Positions 23,000 through 34,970 of a stretch of 64,000 nucleotides of DNA are shown here, one piece after another. The notes under the pieces are model-generated. The model was not told the origin of the DNA and did no database searches. It saw only the letters and a list, made by a program, of their open reading frames with translations. Numbering within the stretch: the first letter of the stretch is position 1; the number at the start of each line of letters is the position of its first letter. The position numbers were made by a program, and so were the translations under genes. Source of the stretch: Ochotona curzoniae (lineage: Eukaryota > Chordata > Mammalia > Lagomorpha > Ochotonidae); contig NW_024467120.1 in NCBI RefSeq assembly GCF_017591425.1, forward strand, positions 5,642,001 through 5,706,000, in the 5' to 3' direction.

Positions 23000-23955
23000 G
23001 TATAGACATAATCAAAAATAAAAATTAAAAAATGATATTGTATGAAAATTGTCCCTGAATCTATTAGAATAAAATAAGCTACTATAGTGATAAAATAACT
23101 TTATCTTTTTTAACCTCAAGAGATATCACAAGCCAACATCTCCAAAGTAGACAATTTTAAGGAAAAACTCTACATTTGTACTCAAATATTTCATTGGCAA
23201 GACTTCAGCTTTTAAAAACTGATCATTAGTAGGACATTGAAAACTTGATGTTTCAGAAACATTCTAAGACATTTTGCCTTCTTTCATTTCCATAAGTTTA
23301 AATCACTTCTTTCTTCAAGCATGTAAACGTATCTGTTTTTCAAGCAGACTTGAGAGCCTTATTCATTACAGTTGGATTATTGTCTTCATTACAAGGTACA
23401 TAATACCAAATAGCAGCTGGATAAAGCAAAAAGTTTTAAAAAGTGTAAGATGTAGTAAAAAAAAAAAAGCCCTTGTCATATACCTAACACCTCAAGCAAA
23501 CTGCAGTAATGCAATAGCAGTAAACTGTAGTCATTGCACAATTATCTGTAATAATCTAAGGGAGGCATCAATTCAAGTAGTATATTAATTATTAAAAATA
23601 TATTAGGCATTAGAGAGTCTTATGTATCTTCTCTTCTATATGGACACATTAAAGGAATGACTACTGCCATGCACAAGTATCTGTTTACCTAATAGATCAT
23701 TTTCAATACTTCTGCTTTATTTTTTGGAATTTCTGTGTGCGTGATTTGGGCTGAGGAATAGAATTAAATATATCAGACTGCAAACTGTAGCAACTTTGGA
23801 GTTCACCTGGTGAAATCCTTCTCCTTTTGTAGCAAAAGGAAGCAGAGAATAGTTGGTTGGTCACCTCTGGCAGTTTGTGTGGGCATTCAGTGACAGAACA
23901 GAATTTCAGTTGGCTGATTCTAAGTTCAATGCGCTCACTTTTCTAAACCATAATA
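23000..23955. other. Unique AT-rich DNA
   Basis: No recognisable repeat. A 104-codon frame at 23274-23588 reads without a known motif and crosses a poly-A tract, so it is probably random. Confidence 0.5.
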
Positions 23956-23959
23956 ATGC

Positions 23960-24170
23960 AGCAACTGGACTGCCATGTGAGATCCCCACAGCCCATGCTA
24001 GAGTGGCTGAATTTGAAGCCTGGCTGCACTACAAATTTCAACTTCCTGCTGATCCACACCTTGGAGGGTATGGAAGGTGATGACATGTGGGTACCTGCCA
24101 CTCACATGGTAGATCAGGCTCAGTTCTAGAATTTTGGCTTTACCGTGCCAGTCCTAGCTTTTGTGGCCAT
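23960..24170 (+). mobile_element. C SINE, plus strand, old copy
   Basis: The plus-strand order is visible: 'gccatgtgagatccccacag', 'gctgaatttgaagcctgg', 'cttcctgctgatccacacct', 'gggtacctgccactcacatg' and 'ggctttaccgtgccagtcc'. The promoter end and tail are eroded. Confidence 0.6.
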
Positions 24171-24219
24171 GTGGACATCTTTTTTCCTTTGCAATAAACA
24201 TAATGTCAAAAACCAAAAC

Positions 24220-24240
24220 CACACACGCACACACGCCACA
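24220..24240. repeat. (CA)n microsatellite, short
   Basis: Short interrupted CA run visible in the sequence. Confidence 0.8.
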
Positions 24241-24264
24241 GTGGTTATATAGACCTGGTATTCG

Positions 24265-24395
24265 TTGACCTCTCTTTTTACCAGTAATGTGATCTTGGAC
24301 AAGTCTGCCAAATTCTTTGACCTTGCCTTTTGTTGTTTGTGAAATGAGAATCAAAAAACAGGCTGATAAAATTAGCATCAAAATAGAAATGTGTG
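24265..24395 (+). mobile_element. MIR
   Basis: 'gtaatgtgatcttggacaag' followed by 'tctgccaaattctttgacc' and 'gtttgtgaaatgagaatc' is the MIR core ('gtgaccttgggcaagtcac', then 'cctcatctgtaaaatggg') in plus orientation. Confidence 0.65.
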
Positions 24396-25308
24396 GTTAT
24401 GGATATTAGTCCATCTTGAAAAGGTCAGCTTTCAACTCCTCAATCCCCATGCTACATTTTAAATTAATAACTAATAATCAACAATTAATAATTAATAATA
24501 AGTTATTGTTTCACCTTTCTGACTGTGTATGGTCATCACTTCATGAATATAACTTTATTTCTTGACCCTTGAGTAGTTGAACAGGACCCTTCTTGTGCTT
24601 GCAAAATGTTGGGTTGTCTCTGGTATATACTTATACTCTTTCTGTTCCAGTTGTCTGGGATTACATTGCAAACCCCTGATTGCAGAAATTGTTCAAACTA
24701 CTTGCTATACCTTACCAATAAGTGTTCAACAATATTATGATTAGTGCTGAATTAAGCCTATGAATATAAAGTGTCTTAAAATTATGCTTTTGCAAAAACT
24801 GATGAAGAGAGGGAGTAAGGGAGTGAGAAAAATGTGGTCGCCTTCCTGATTGTAATTGAGGAATACATAAATTTGATCTCTTTCTATTAATGAAAAAATT
24901 TTAAAGGGCATTTTTCAGTGAGTGAGCCATGAAATAAAAGAATTTGTTCACAAAAACGAGGAGGAGATATGCTAAAAATAGGTCTAGATTTTTACTCAAG
25001 GAATCTCATTTTCCGTAGCTGGTACCAATTTTAAAGCTGGATGAATTCTCACATATTATATGGATCACTTTATTCACAGTGGTTTTCTAACTTTCCTAGA
25101 TATATTTTGCCTCGAGTCCTGATAAAACAGACTTGCTTATATTTCCTGGCATAAGGGCAGAAGGATATTAAGCATTCCACTAGAGAAAATTCAGTTTAGA
25201 ATCCTGTCTTTGCTGAGTGTAAGCCGAAGTGCATGAAATTATCTGTGAATAAATCAAAGCCATCTGAAGTTAAAGGGGCAAATTGTAGTGAGTTAAAGAC
25301 CTCAAAAT
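24396..25308. other. Unique AT-rich DNA
   Basis: No gene. An AAT-rich simple tract occurs around 24463-24500. Confidence 0.5.
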
Positions 25309-25309
25309 T

Positions 25310-25436
25310 GTTGCTGAGTGTTTTGGGTCTCAGTCTGTGCTCCAGTGTTGTTATTCACAACAGAAAGATAACAATATCTGTCTCACGGGATTTTATGAAG
25401 AACCTGTAAGTAAATATTCATGAAAATAGTGGCTCA
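25310..25436 (+). mobile_element. MIR fragment
   Basis: 'gtctcagtctgtgctccag' then 'agataacaatatctgtctca' then 'cgggattttatgaagaacct' follows the MIR middle (the 'cctcatctgtaaaatgg', 'gataataatagtacctacc' and 'tgtgaggattaaatg' order). Confidence 0.55.
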
Positions 25437-25530
25437 GTAGTAGAGCAGCCAGGACAGAATTGTACCTGTATGGGATGCTAGCACTTACAGGAGGAGGATT
25501 AGCTAGTTGAGCCATTGCACTGGCCTCCAC
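25437..25530 (-). mobile_element. C SINE 5' fragment
   Basis: Only the promoter half remains, reversed: 'gtagagcagccaggacag', 'gtatgggatgctagcactta' and 'gttgagccattgcactggcc'. It adjoins a MIR on the left and a plus-strand C SINE on the right. Confidence 0.75.
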
Positions 25531-25580
25531 ACTGATTTTAAAAATAAATTAAGAAATCTTTCCCAAAAAAGCATAATAAA

Positions 25581-25880
25581 TGTGGGGGCCCAGCATCGGG
25601 GTGCTGCAGGTTAAGCTGCCATCAGCAACGCTGGCATCCCATTTGAGTACTGGTTCAAGTCCTGGCCGCCCCACTTCTCATACAGCTCCCTGTGCCTGGA
25701 AAAGCAGAGGAGGATGGCCCAAGTGCTTGGGCCTCTATACCTCTGTAGGAGATGGAAGAGGATCCTCTGAAATTTAGCTTTAGCATGTCCTAAGCCAAGG
25801 GAGTGAACCAGCAGGTGGAAGATCTCTCTCTCCTTCTCTCTCTGTAACTCTACCTCTTACATAAAATAAAAACTTTTTAA
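25581..25880 (+). mobile_element. C SINE, plus strand
   Basis: It starts 'gggggcccagcatcggggtg' with a decayed A box, then has 'ctggcatcccatttgagtac' and 'ggttcaagtcctgg', a near-perfect B box. It continues 'cacttctcatacagctccct' and ends in 'tctctctctccttctctctc' with 'ataaaataaaaac'. The 65-codon frame at 25580-25777 lies in the repeat. Confidence 0.88.
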
Positions 25881-28800
25881 AAGAAAGAAAATAAAGCAAA
25901 AAGAATAAAAAGTATGACAAAAATGAGGAAGGCCACTATTCCTCTGCTTGCTTTTAGTATGCAGAACCAGGAAATGGAAATTAGCCATGCAATGCTACCC
26001 AAGACTTAGAAGATGTTGATGGTGTCTTATTGTTCATTCCCTGAGGCTCAGAGATGCTGCTGGGTCACCCGCATGTGAACTCAGGATTGAGATACATCTG
26101 AGGGACAAGTCAGGACAGCACACAAGCAGGCATCAACCATGACAACACAGGATGATAAAAGGAGGCTGGAAGGAAGGGAAACCTTTCTCTCATGATAGAC
26201 TCTGTTCTAGTGTATTTTGCAAAGAATAAATGTCTGTGATTTCCAAATAATTTCTTGCCAGCTTTCTGAGGGATCTGTCACCTGGATAGCTCCTAAACTG
26301 TCGGTCTAGGTTTGCCCCAGGATGTGTGTGCTGAAGGTTATAGTGCTAATCACAGTTACCTGGGAAGTTCGGTATGATTCTAGTTTTGTGCACAGAGTCC
26401 TCCCTAGAGCAAAACGCTTAGAACCAAGACCCACGAGCTGCTCCCTAAAAAGTCCTGCATCAGTGGGCCCAAATACTACTTGTAGAAGGCATTAAATATC
26501 TCTAGTTATCGCTAAGACATATTCTGAGAATGACACTGTTCAGTCAATTTCATAACAACCATCACAACAGATTGCTGGTGTCTTTCACACCTCTCTTCTT
26601 GGAACACATGAGACCTTTTCACTTTTTTTTTTTTCCCCTTCAAGTGTCATTTTAGTTTATCCCACTGTAGGATGGCAGGTGGTTTATGGATTTGCTAGAT
26701 AATACACAACCACCAACATAAATATACACACCTGGTACAAAATGCTAATGTTACTTGGTTTAGTTAAATAAAGGTAGGGAGCTTTTCATATGTGAAGAGA
26801 CTACGTTCTGTAAAATTAGAGGCAGTGCAAGGTTAGACAAAAGAGTTTTTTTTTCTCTCTGCAGACTGCTTAGATGCTGATATTCTCAATGCAGGTAGTT
26901 GTTGTCTTTTATGCCCAAGCTTACATCTATAAGAGCTTCCGTTTTGAAGAATTTATCTTAATCATATATGCCGTCCGCTTAAATGACTATTCATAGAAGC
27001 ATGCTCTTCTCTTTACAAACAATTGCAAGCCCATATTCTTGCCTGGATTTCCTGTAGAATGAATGCTTCTGGAGCAAACCATTATCTTTCCAGTGTCCTA
27101 GAGTTATTTTTTTGTTTTTGTTTTTGGTAGCTGCTGAAAAATATTTATTTGTGGAAGTTGTAAGGATGAGGAAGCAGAAAATTATCGTTGATCCATAAGT
27201 AGGACTCTGAGTGACTATAATTGCTTTGCTCTCTATAGAATGACACCTTGGAGACAGTTCAAAAATCCCAGTCCTCGTGAATTATTGTATCCTCTGGCCA
27301 CAGGCATCGAGGATGGAAGGGACTGTGAAGTTGATGAAATCATTCTACTGAAAAGTCTATTGCTGACACTAGCTTTTTTTGCCTTGTAAAGCACCAGGGA
27401 GAATTTTCTTTGTTATCTCACTAGAGCTTTCTCATTCTTGAGAGAATGAAACTTCAAGGGGAGGTGTCCAGTGTATTAAAACAAATGTTTTAACTTTCAG
27501 CCTTTTTTTCCTGAGGGTCATAGATTATTTGAGAATTAGACTTATAGATTGTCTGATTGTTTTGTTTTCCACCTTTGAATAAAAGGAAGTAGATTTCAAT
27601 CCAAAGCCTGAGTCAAAATGATTCTTTTCCCCTATATTTAACCATCTATTCTATAGTCATTTCTGTCTTTTAATACAGATGGTCCATTATAGATTTTGGC
27701 AAATTTTTTGAAGGTTGCATGTGATTCAATCATTTGCTTTATGACTTAATATTTGACTAATGTCACTGTTCTCCAAATCTTGCACAATTACAATTCAATT
27801 TGTTAGAATTTACTTAATAGCCATGTGCATAAGCATAAGGGAAACACTTGGTCTGTTTAGCAAACCTTCTGTCAGAGCAGAAATACAAGGAAAGTGTAGA
27901 TGTTGATTACTGTTTTAGTGTGAGTAGGATACCACCATATGATGCAAGATGGCTCCTGCCAACTAAGTCAGTGAAGAATTTTGTTTAGCAGAATTGTGTG
28001 TAATGAGAAGGAGTTTTGATAAATAGCCTGTCTCTGATGGATTAAACTATTGATTTACCAATACTGTTTCTATCTTGACCCAAAGGGACGCAGTTGATGC
28101 CACTTAGAATATTACACACTCTCTGCCATATGCATGTTGTCTAGCCCATGCTTCAGCCCTATCACCTTTCAACAGATTGCTTTAGACAAGTGATCTCATG
28201 GGCGCGGAATCTGCAATGCATATGAGCTTCCTTGCTGATTTAATACAAGAGTCTTAGACAGTGACCTTGTCTTGAGTTATTCTGACTTGGCAGGGATGTA
28301 ACACTGCAAAGACCTGCAAATCCCTTTTTAACAAGGCTACCTGAACTAAATGGCCCTGTTCCAAATACATGAAAATTTAAAGATGTCCAAGAGATCAATG
28401 GCTTAGTGTATCAAAGAGCAGGAAGACTGACACTGCACTTGAGCCTACTTATTTATCCAGTCAAGGATTCTGTCTCAAAGCATAATAGTTGCTCTGTTAT
28501 CACTTTATAAATTGCTGTGCAAATTATTTCAGTAATGAGCTGAGAGAAGGCATTCTGTTTGGAGATGTGAAAAGTACCAAATGCCCCACCGAATCCCCAG
28601 ATGTTCAGTTATTTGAAACAAATTATTTCTTCTCTATGCAAGTTGTTTTTAAATTTTTCCAAGGAAACAGCAGGTAGGGAGAATATTATAATGTCCATTG
28701 AGCCTGTGGTGTTTAAAGTGCACAGAGGCACTGTGGGCCAACCAAAGCAGTTCTCAAGGCACAATACAGACCAAGAATGGAATACAAGTGCTTGTAATTC

Positions 28801-29152
28801 TGCTTACCTTTCTTTTCTTTTCTCAGAAATAAAAATTCTGTAATTTTCCAGGATGAAAGAGAATTGACACCACCTATCAATTTAGCATTCAATATGTTTA
28901 ATTTGGTAAGATTTTAGAGTGTTCCCAATGCACAAAGTATCATTTTTGCACATAATATACTCTATCTAAAATGGTTGACCAATATACCCTGCTCTTCTAG
29001 CCATGAACATTAATGGAAATCTTTGTTTGGAACGGTGCTTCTAATACATCTATGTTGTGGTATATTGAAGACACCAGTTATCAACATCATGGGAAAGAAA
29101 GTGTGCCAGAGTGCACACACCCAAATGCATGGAGTGTGTATACGTATATTTA

Positions 29153-29168
29153 CATATATATATATATA
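29153..29168. repeat. (TA)n microsatellite
   Basis: Uninterrupted TA run of about eight units. Confidence 0.9.
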
Positions 29169-29270
29169 TTTCCTTCTACAACAAGTGATATGAATTTAAA
29201 TATCTCGCTCATGTAGTTTCCTTCTAGTTCTTGTATGGGCTAGGTGGATCATTCTTACCAATATGCAAAA

Positions 29271-29292
29271 ATCAATCAATCAATCAATCAAT
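29271..29292. repeat. (ATCA)n microsatellite
   Basis: About five and a half ATCA units in tandem. Confidence 0.95.
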
Positions 29293-30504
29293 AACAAATA
29301 TGGCAGTAAATAAAGAAATACAGGAAGACAGAAGCAAGATTGTGCGAACAGATGGCTTGGGTCCTACTGAAAACACCCTAACATAGATGTTCTGGAAAAT
29401 TCCTTTGTGAAACTCAATTTCAGTTTTCTCATTTCAACATGATCAAGCAGATGAGTTCATAGGTTTTTAAAAACCTAATTCCTGCATAATTATGGTTAAA
29501 CCAGGAAATATTTGAACACTGGTTTTAACATTACAATGCTGTGTTTGCACATTGACCAGATAGTTGGTCCAGCAAATTCTCAACTTTAACTGTGCACATG
29601 TTACAATAAAGTCAGATCAAGAGTTGCTTTATGAAAAGGTGTTTGGGGAGGTATTGATGGTGGAGTGTGAATGAAGAACTCATTTTGCTTTGTCAGGTGC
29701 CTCTCTAAAAATGAAATAAAGGTGCAACCGGTTCATTAGATAAGTTGGACTCTGCACAGTATGAAAATAGTACTAGGTAATGTAATTTTCCCTTCAAAAT
29801 GTTTTTTTCAGCCTCCTTGAGTACTGTCTTGGGATCAAGTTCCTTTTCTGTCCCTGGATGAACCATTAGTTGGGTCTTGCCACTCAGTTGATAAACAGTC
29901 CCTCTCTCCAAGAGTAAAACTAAAGTTGAAATCAATAACCATGCAATTCCAACTCCGTTCAATATAGGAAGGAGACTTCCAATGCATGGGCGGGGCCATC
30001 TTCTTTCCCCAGTCTTGACCTGATCCAGTATTGGAATCTGAGCATCCAGGAGCAGTTCAAGGTTCTTCCTTCCATCCTGAGTTGTGTTTCTTTACTCTTT
30101 GGGGTTTCGAGGAGAGGAGGAAAAAAAAATATTAGGCAAAGGGGGAAAGGCAGAATATTCTATGCTTTGCACTGCCATGAATGCCATCTTGAGGTGGCCA
30201 ATGTCTGAAGTGACCATCTTTTGGAACATCCTTTGGGTCTTCTAGGGATTTACTGCTGGTATGGACAATTTGGAGTCTCTGGATTTGGTGTTGCTCTTCC
30301 AGCTGGAAACACATGTCTTAATCTTGGTTCTCAATGCTTCTCACAGTGTCTGGCCCTGAAAGGAGAGAAATAAGACTTAATAAATCAAGGAAATTAAAAT
30401 CAGGTTTAGGATTAAGCAAAAGAGAAAACAGCTTGAAAATGCCTCTGACATAACAAGTTTCCAAACCTAATGGAGGCTTGAGCTAGAAGACAGGAGTGAT
30501 TTTA

Positions 30505-30690
30505 TATCAGAGAAGAAGCTATAGTCCAGGACTGGATCAGGCTGAAAGACAGGAGATTCATCCAGGTCTCCCTCGAGGGTACAGGGTCCCAGCAACTTGT
30601 GCTATACTCCCCGGCCTTCCTAGGTGCATTACCAGAAACCTGCACCAAGAAACCAGCCTCCAGACAAATGTGGAATGCCAAAACTGAGAA
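30505..30690 (-). mobile_element. C SINE, decayed partial copy
   Basis: The reversed middle of the C repeat is visible: 'gactggatcaggctgaaag', 'gagattcatccaggtctccc', 'tcgagggtacagggtcccag' and 'cttcctaggtgcattac'. Neither end is clear. Confidence 0.5.
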
Positions 30691-30694
30691 GAAT

Positions 30695-31770
30695 TATTTA
30701 TTATCTCCAAATATTTGTTACACAAGGTAGATGAATTTTTATTTTGTTTTGAGAGAAAGAGTTGCAGTTCATATCCTGTTTTGACTGTAGAATCTTTATA
30801 GTTAAGTTCAAGTTCTTAGGTTACACTTTTAGCACTCTCTTGCTAAAGCCCTTAATTAAACATCACCGCTAATCATATGTCATCGGTATTTCGATAGAGT
30901 AAGTAACTTTTTGTGCTTTCTAATTTTAGTTAAGAGCACATCTGAGCGAATTCCTGGTGGGCACTAGGAAAAGGCATAAGGAATCCCAGGAGGCACAAAT
31001 ATGTAAGAATCACCACACAGAGTGACAGGACACAGTCAAGATCTTTACGCTACAGCTCCTGTGTCCCTGAGTCCTTTGCTATGATGATTTGGAAGGGAAT
31101 GGCTGCCATGCTGCCATGAGACAGCGACGCATTGTCTGTATGCATCGGGAAGAAAATGTTTCTAATAATAATGCTAGAGCCAATGAATTTCAGATTAATT
31201 AATGAAGGTGACAGCAGCTGAATCTTATTGAAATAACATGAATACAAATAAAATACGGCAGCGCTTGCATGTCTCAACGCTGCACTGAGCACTACAGCCT
31301 GTTAACTAGCTGGGCATTAGCCAATATACTGCTTGACTGCTTCAGAGAATAATACCTGATAGCGCTTCCGTCTGTTTCTGTATGATCATGAAGTATCCTT
31401 TCCAGACTTCAGGTTCAAGAAGCAAAATACTGGCTAAATGTCTATATTTGTGGAGAAAAACCTCTCCTATATTTTCCATGTATTCATACAGCTTCCCTGA
31501 CTGGGAGTTCTTCCTAACATCATTTTTTCCAACCCTGGTGACCTGAGATTTTGTTCAAAGTCTTGTTTCATAAAGCTGAGAAGTTGTCTCTAGAATTAAC
31601 TGCAGAAATGGAGTAACTTTCTAAACAGGGACTTGCATAACTCTGATCCTTTGTTTTTGTAATACTCTGTGGATGCCTGGGCTTTGCTGATATGGTATGG
31701 TGGTATTTTAATATGTGCAAATTGGGCAAGATTGCAGCTTTATCAAGTGGTACCAACTTTTCAAGTTTCT
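30695..31770. other. Unique AT-rich DNA
   Basis: No repeat or gene recognised in about 1.1 kb. Confidence 0.5.
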
Positions 31771-31775
31771 TTCTT

Positions 31776-32489
31776 TTTTTTAATTTCATTTTTGATGATG
31801 TTTACATAGTCGAGATGGAAGTATGCCCGTGTAGTCCACTGATTAGGGTGGGAAGGGTCAAGGAATGAGGGACAGTGGATGAGATAATTACTTCCAATAC
31901 TTTTTTCTCCCTGTATCCAGGGGAAGGGTGGAAAGAAAGGGCAAGGGCCACTCCCAGCCGCCAAACTGCATCAGTGCCTGGGGATGGTGGACAGCCACTT
32001 GATATCATCCAAGGTTCCCTGATGTAGAGCATGTTTTGGGGGTACTGCTTAAGTGGTTTTGATAGTTCCGAATTGCTGTTGATTTCATTGCTTCATAGCC
32101 AGGAGGAAATCCTTCCAAGTTGCGTGGGCTAACACAGTCACCCTAGAGCCTCCACTCACTCAGAGACTTGCTGTCAATGCCTGGCTGGGAGAGTTGTGCA
32201 GTTTGTTCTGGCCTCCATCCTCTGCATGCCCCAATGGACTGCCATATACACTGTGGGCATCAGGGCATGCGATCCAGTGCACTATCTTCAGCAGTGAGAA
32301 GACCCAGTTCTGTCTTAGACATTCCATGGTCAGACCACAGAGTATGATTCTCCCCATAATTGGAATTCTGAGTCCAGCAGTTCAGTTGTGCAGAGGGGGT
32401 TTTGGGAGGGGGCGTGGCATGGTTCTCTCCAAATAAATCTCATCTGAGGTGAACCCAGACATAACTCTAGTGTGTGCTAGTCAACATAT
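31776..32489 (-). mobile_element. GC-richer block, probable retroelement (left, T-tailed part)
   Basis: A T run is followed by 'taatttcatttttgatgatg' and 'tttacatag', which resembles the left edge of the reversed L1 3' UTR at 8530 ('taatttcattttatgacaca', then 'gtttcatag'). The GC content then rises sharply (for example 'gggaagggtggaaagaaagg' and 'gagggggcgtggcatgg'), unlike the flanks. The minus orientation rests on the T-rich left edge and is inferred. There is no long coding frame. I could not name the family from sequence alone. Confidence 0.4.
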
Positions 32490-34345
32490 TCACACAATGG
32501 TGGCTGCAGTTGCTGGGTCAGTTCTGTCTCCAGCCCCATCTCTTAGCAAACCAATGGATGCTGCAGCCCAGCTGTACCCTGCCCACCACATACTTGACTG
32601 TCATGTACACCAGTGAGAACTGCAGCCCAGTTAAAGCAACCCCCCAAAACCCTGCCGGGCTGCTGCCAGCCCTGGTTCCTTCATATACCAGTATGTGTAG
32701 CAGACTTGTATAGTCTGTCTCACATTTCATTTGGCTTTTATATACACCAATTGGTGCTGAGCCCACACTTATGCTGGTGGGTGCTACCGCCTGTCTAGCC
32801 AAGCCTGCCCTCAGCCCTGCCCCCAGACCTGGTTTACATGCTCACCAGTGGGAGCTGCAGCTCATGGAAAGTGTCTGCAGTGTCTATGAGAACCACTCCC
32901 AGCCCTGGATCATTTTTTTAAAAAAAGATTTATTTATTTTATTTCATTTATTGGACATTCAGATATACAAAGAGAAGGGGAGACAGAGAGGAAGATTCCA
33001 TGCATTGATTCACTCCACAAGAGGCTGGAATGGCCAAATCCAGGAGCCAGGAACCCACATGGTCTCCCACATGGGTGCAGGTTCCCAAGGCTTTGGACCG
33101 TCCTCAATTGCTTTCCCGTGCCACAAGCAGGGAGCTGGATGGGAAGTGGGGCTTATGGGATTAGAAGTGGCATCCATTTGGGATCCTGGTACATGCAAGG
33201 AGAAGATTTTAGCTGCTAGGCTACCATGCCAGGCCCCCAGCCTCAGATCTTGCACTCTCCAGATGGTTCTGCAGTCTAGCTTAACTGGATTTTCCCCCAA
33301 TTCCAGAACTTTCCAGCTGATACTACAGCAAATCTTAACCATCCTGCACTTACTCTGGCTCATGCATGTACCAGTGGATACAGTCAGCCCCATCTGGCTC
33401 TCCCCAACCCAGTTCACATGTATACCAACAGATGCTATAGCCCTACCTAGGCTTGTCTTCCCCTAGTGCCAGTTTTCACATTCACCAGCAAGAGCAGTGG
33501 CCCAGAAGGGGAGTCCTCACTATCACCACCCCCCATCAAGGCCCCCTGTCTGTCCCCGCCCGGTTTCACTTGTGCTAGTGGGTACTGTGGCTGAGACGGA
33601 CATGGCCCACTCCATCTTGGCATTTCCTGGTGAATACTGTAGCCTGGACCTGTGCAACCTACCCCCAATTCCAACTCATGCTGGTATGTGCTTTAACCTA
33701 GTCCAGCCCACCTAGCCCACAACCCTACCCTAATATGAACTGGCTGGTGTTGCAACCTAACCTGGCTTGTCCTGCACCCCATCCTGGTTCTCACATTTTC
33801 CAGTGGGTGTTATGAACTGACCCAGCCTGACCTGTGTCCAGACCTGATTCACACATTTGCTCCCACGGTACTCCCATGGTTTAGCAGGTGCTGAGACCTA
33901 GCCCTGCCCATCCTACACCCATTCTGGCTCTTGTGAGCTGGAGCTCAGCTCAGTCTGGTATACCCTAGACACAATCTGCACCCAAGCCAAGAGATGCTAC
34001 AGGTATGTCCAGTCCAGTTTGCTGCCCATATTCCAGCTCTTGTGCTCACCAATAGGAACTACAACCTATTGGTGAACTACAACCCAGCTGGGGTAACCCC
34101 CCAAGCTCCCTTACCAGATTTGCTCCCAGCCACAATCTTGTGCATGCCAGTGGTTGGTCAACCCAGCCCAATATAGCCCATCCCCTGTCTTGGCCCTTGC
34201 CATTGGATTGTGCACCTTGACTTAGCCTGGCCCATCTTAAGTCCCAGCTCTTGTTGGTGGATGCTACAGCCCAGCCCTGCCCAATCTACCCCCATACCTG
34301 GCTTTCATGCAAACCACTAGGTGTCGTAGCCTAGCCCAGTATAGC
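32490..34345. repeat. Decayed minisatellite, period about 56-60 bases, interrupted by a SINE
   Basis: A degenerate unit recurs with the core 'caccagtgggtgctgcagcc' followed by C-rich 'cagccctgccca' text and 'ctggctctcaca'. Cores are visible near 32496, 32550, 32606, 32690, 32746, 32839, 33368, 33421, 33480, 33740, 33800, 33940, 33990, 34048, 34199, 34251 and 34312. The commonest spacings are 53-60 bases, with some gaps near 84-90. A C SINE at 32912-33235 splits the array. Few stop codons occur in some frames because of composition, which explains the 231-codon frame crossing here. Confidence 0.7.
32912..33235 (-). mobile_element. C SINE, young, inserted in the minisatellite
   Basis: A reversed full-length copy: 'aaaaaagatttatttatttt', 'gaatggccaaatccaggagc', 'ccacatgggtgcaggttccc', 'ccacaagcagggagctggat' and 'gctaccatgccaggcc'. 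An imperfect 14-base duplication flanks it, cccagccctggatc at 32898-32911 and cccagcctcagatc at 33236-33249. Confidence 0.9.
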
Positions 34346-34800
34346 CAGCATGTTTTTCTGGCTTCTGCACATTCTGGCTAATCATTATCATAGCCCAGGA
34401 AATCTTCAGATGGATCAGTGCATGCCCAAAGTGGGGAGGAGGGCAGAATAAGTGGCAAATACACCTGGCACTATCTCTGTTATTCTCTGGCTGCTGCTGT
34501 CTTTCCCTAAGGATGTCCCACATTTGAAGTCATTGTCTTAAGAATAACACCTGTATCTCAGGGTTCCCCCTCTTTGGCCAACTGCTGCCTTGCATGTAGA
34601 CAACGCCAGCAGAATTGGTTCCCCGAACACTCAGTTCCTGTCTGGCATCTCCTCATTGCAACTCAGGTTGTACAGATCTTCCCTTGATGTTCTCTCACAA
34701 CCACCTAGTTTTGCTTGGTTCCTTTCTGTTGCATTTCTTTTTCCTACAGTATTTTGAATCTACATTACCAGGGAATATCATGTCTCTCTATAGCCCAAGA
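34346..34800. other. Right flank of the GC-richer block
   Basis: Unique-looking sequence, moderately GC-rich, without a visible minisatellite unit. It may be the other end of the same element (inference). Confidence 0.35.
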
Positions 34801-34805
34801 GTTTA

Positions 34806-34970
34806 GAGACAGCAGGTATTTCTTGATCTCAACTACTGATATTTTGAGCTAGATAAGCCTTAGTTGTGGAGGTTGGCCTCTGTTCTGTAACATCCCTGGC
34901 CACTACCCACTAAATGTTAGAAGCATCTCTTTTGCTGTTGGGACAGAAAATGTGTATCGACACAGCAGCA
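34806..34970 (-). mobile_element. MER20 (hAT-Charlie DNA transposon)
   Basis: Reversed MER20 order: 'tcttgatctcaactactgat', 'attttgagctagataagcc', 'gtaacatccctggccactac' and 'ccactaaatgttagaagcat'. The consensus, as I recall it, has 'ctcaacctcggcactattga' and 'ctctacccactagatgcc'. Non-autonomous, no transposase. A second copy lies at 51530-51720. Confidence 0.75.

Larger units (their letters stand above)
25881..30500. other. Long repeat-poor unique segment
   Basis: This is the longest stretch (about 4.6 kb) in which no transposable element is recognisable, apart from small simple repeats near 29151-29170 and 29271-29292. Open frames such as 28489-28677, 28601-28843 and 29705-29962 (minus) have no motif that I know. 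The 29.7-30.3 kb frames are discussed under findings. Confidence 0.5.

Noticed and set aside
32771..33466. 231-codon plus-strand open frame, the longest in the window
   Set aside because: It runs from minisatellite sequence through an entire reversed SINE and back into minisatellite. Its length reflects GC-rich composition and low stop density, not a gene.
32490..34345. CRISPR-like array of regularly spaced repeats
   Set aside because: The units are degenerate and contiguous, with no constant repeat and unique spacer pattern, and the genome is mammalian.
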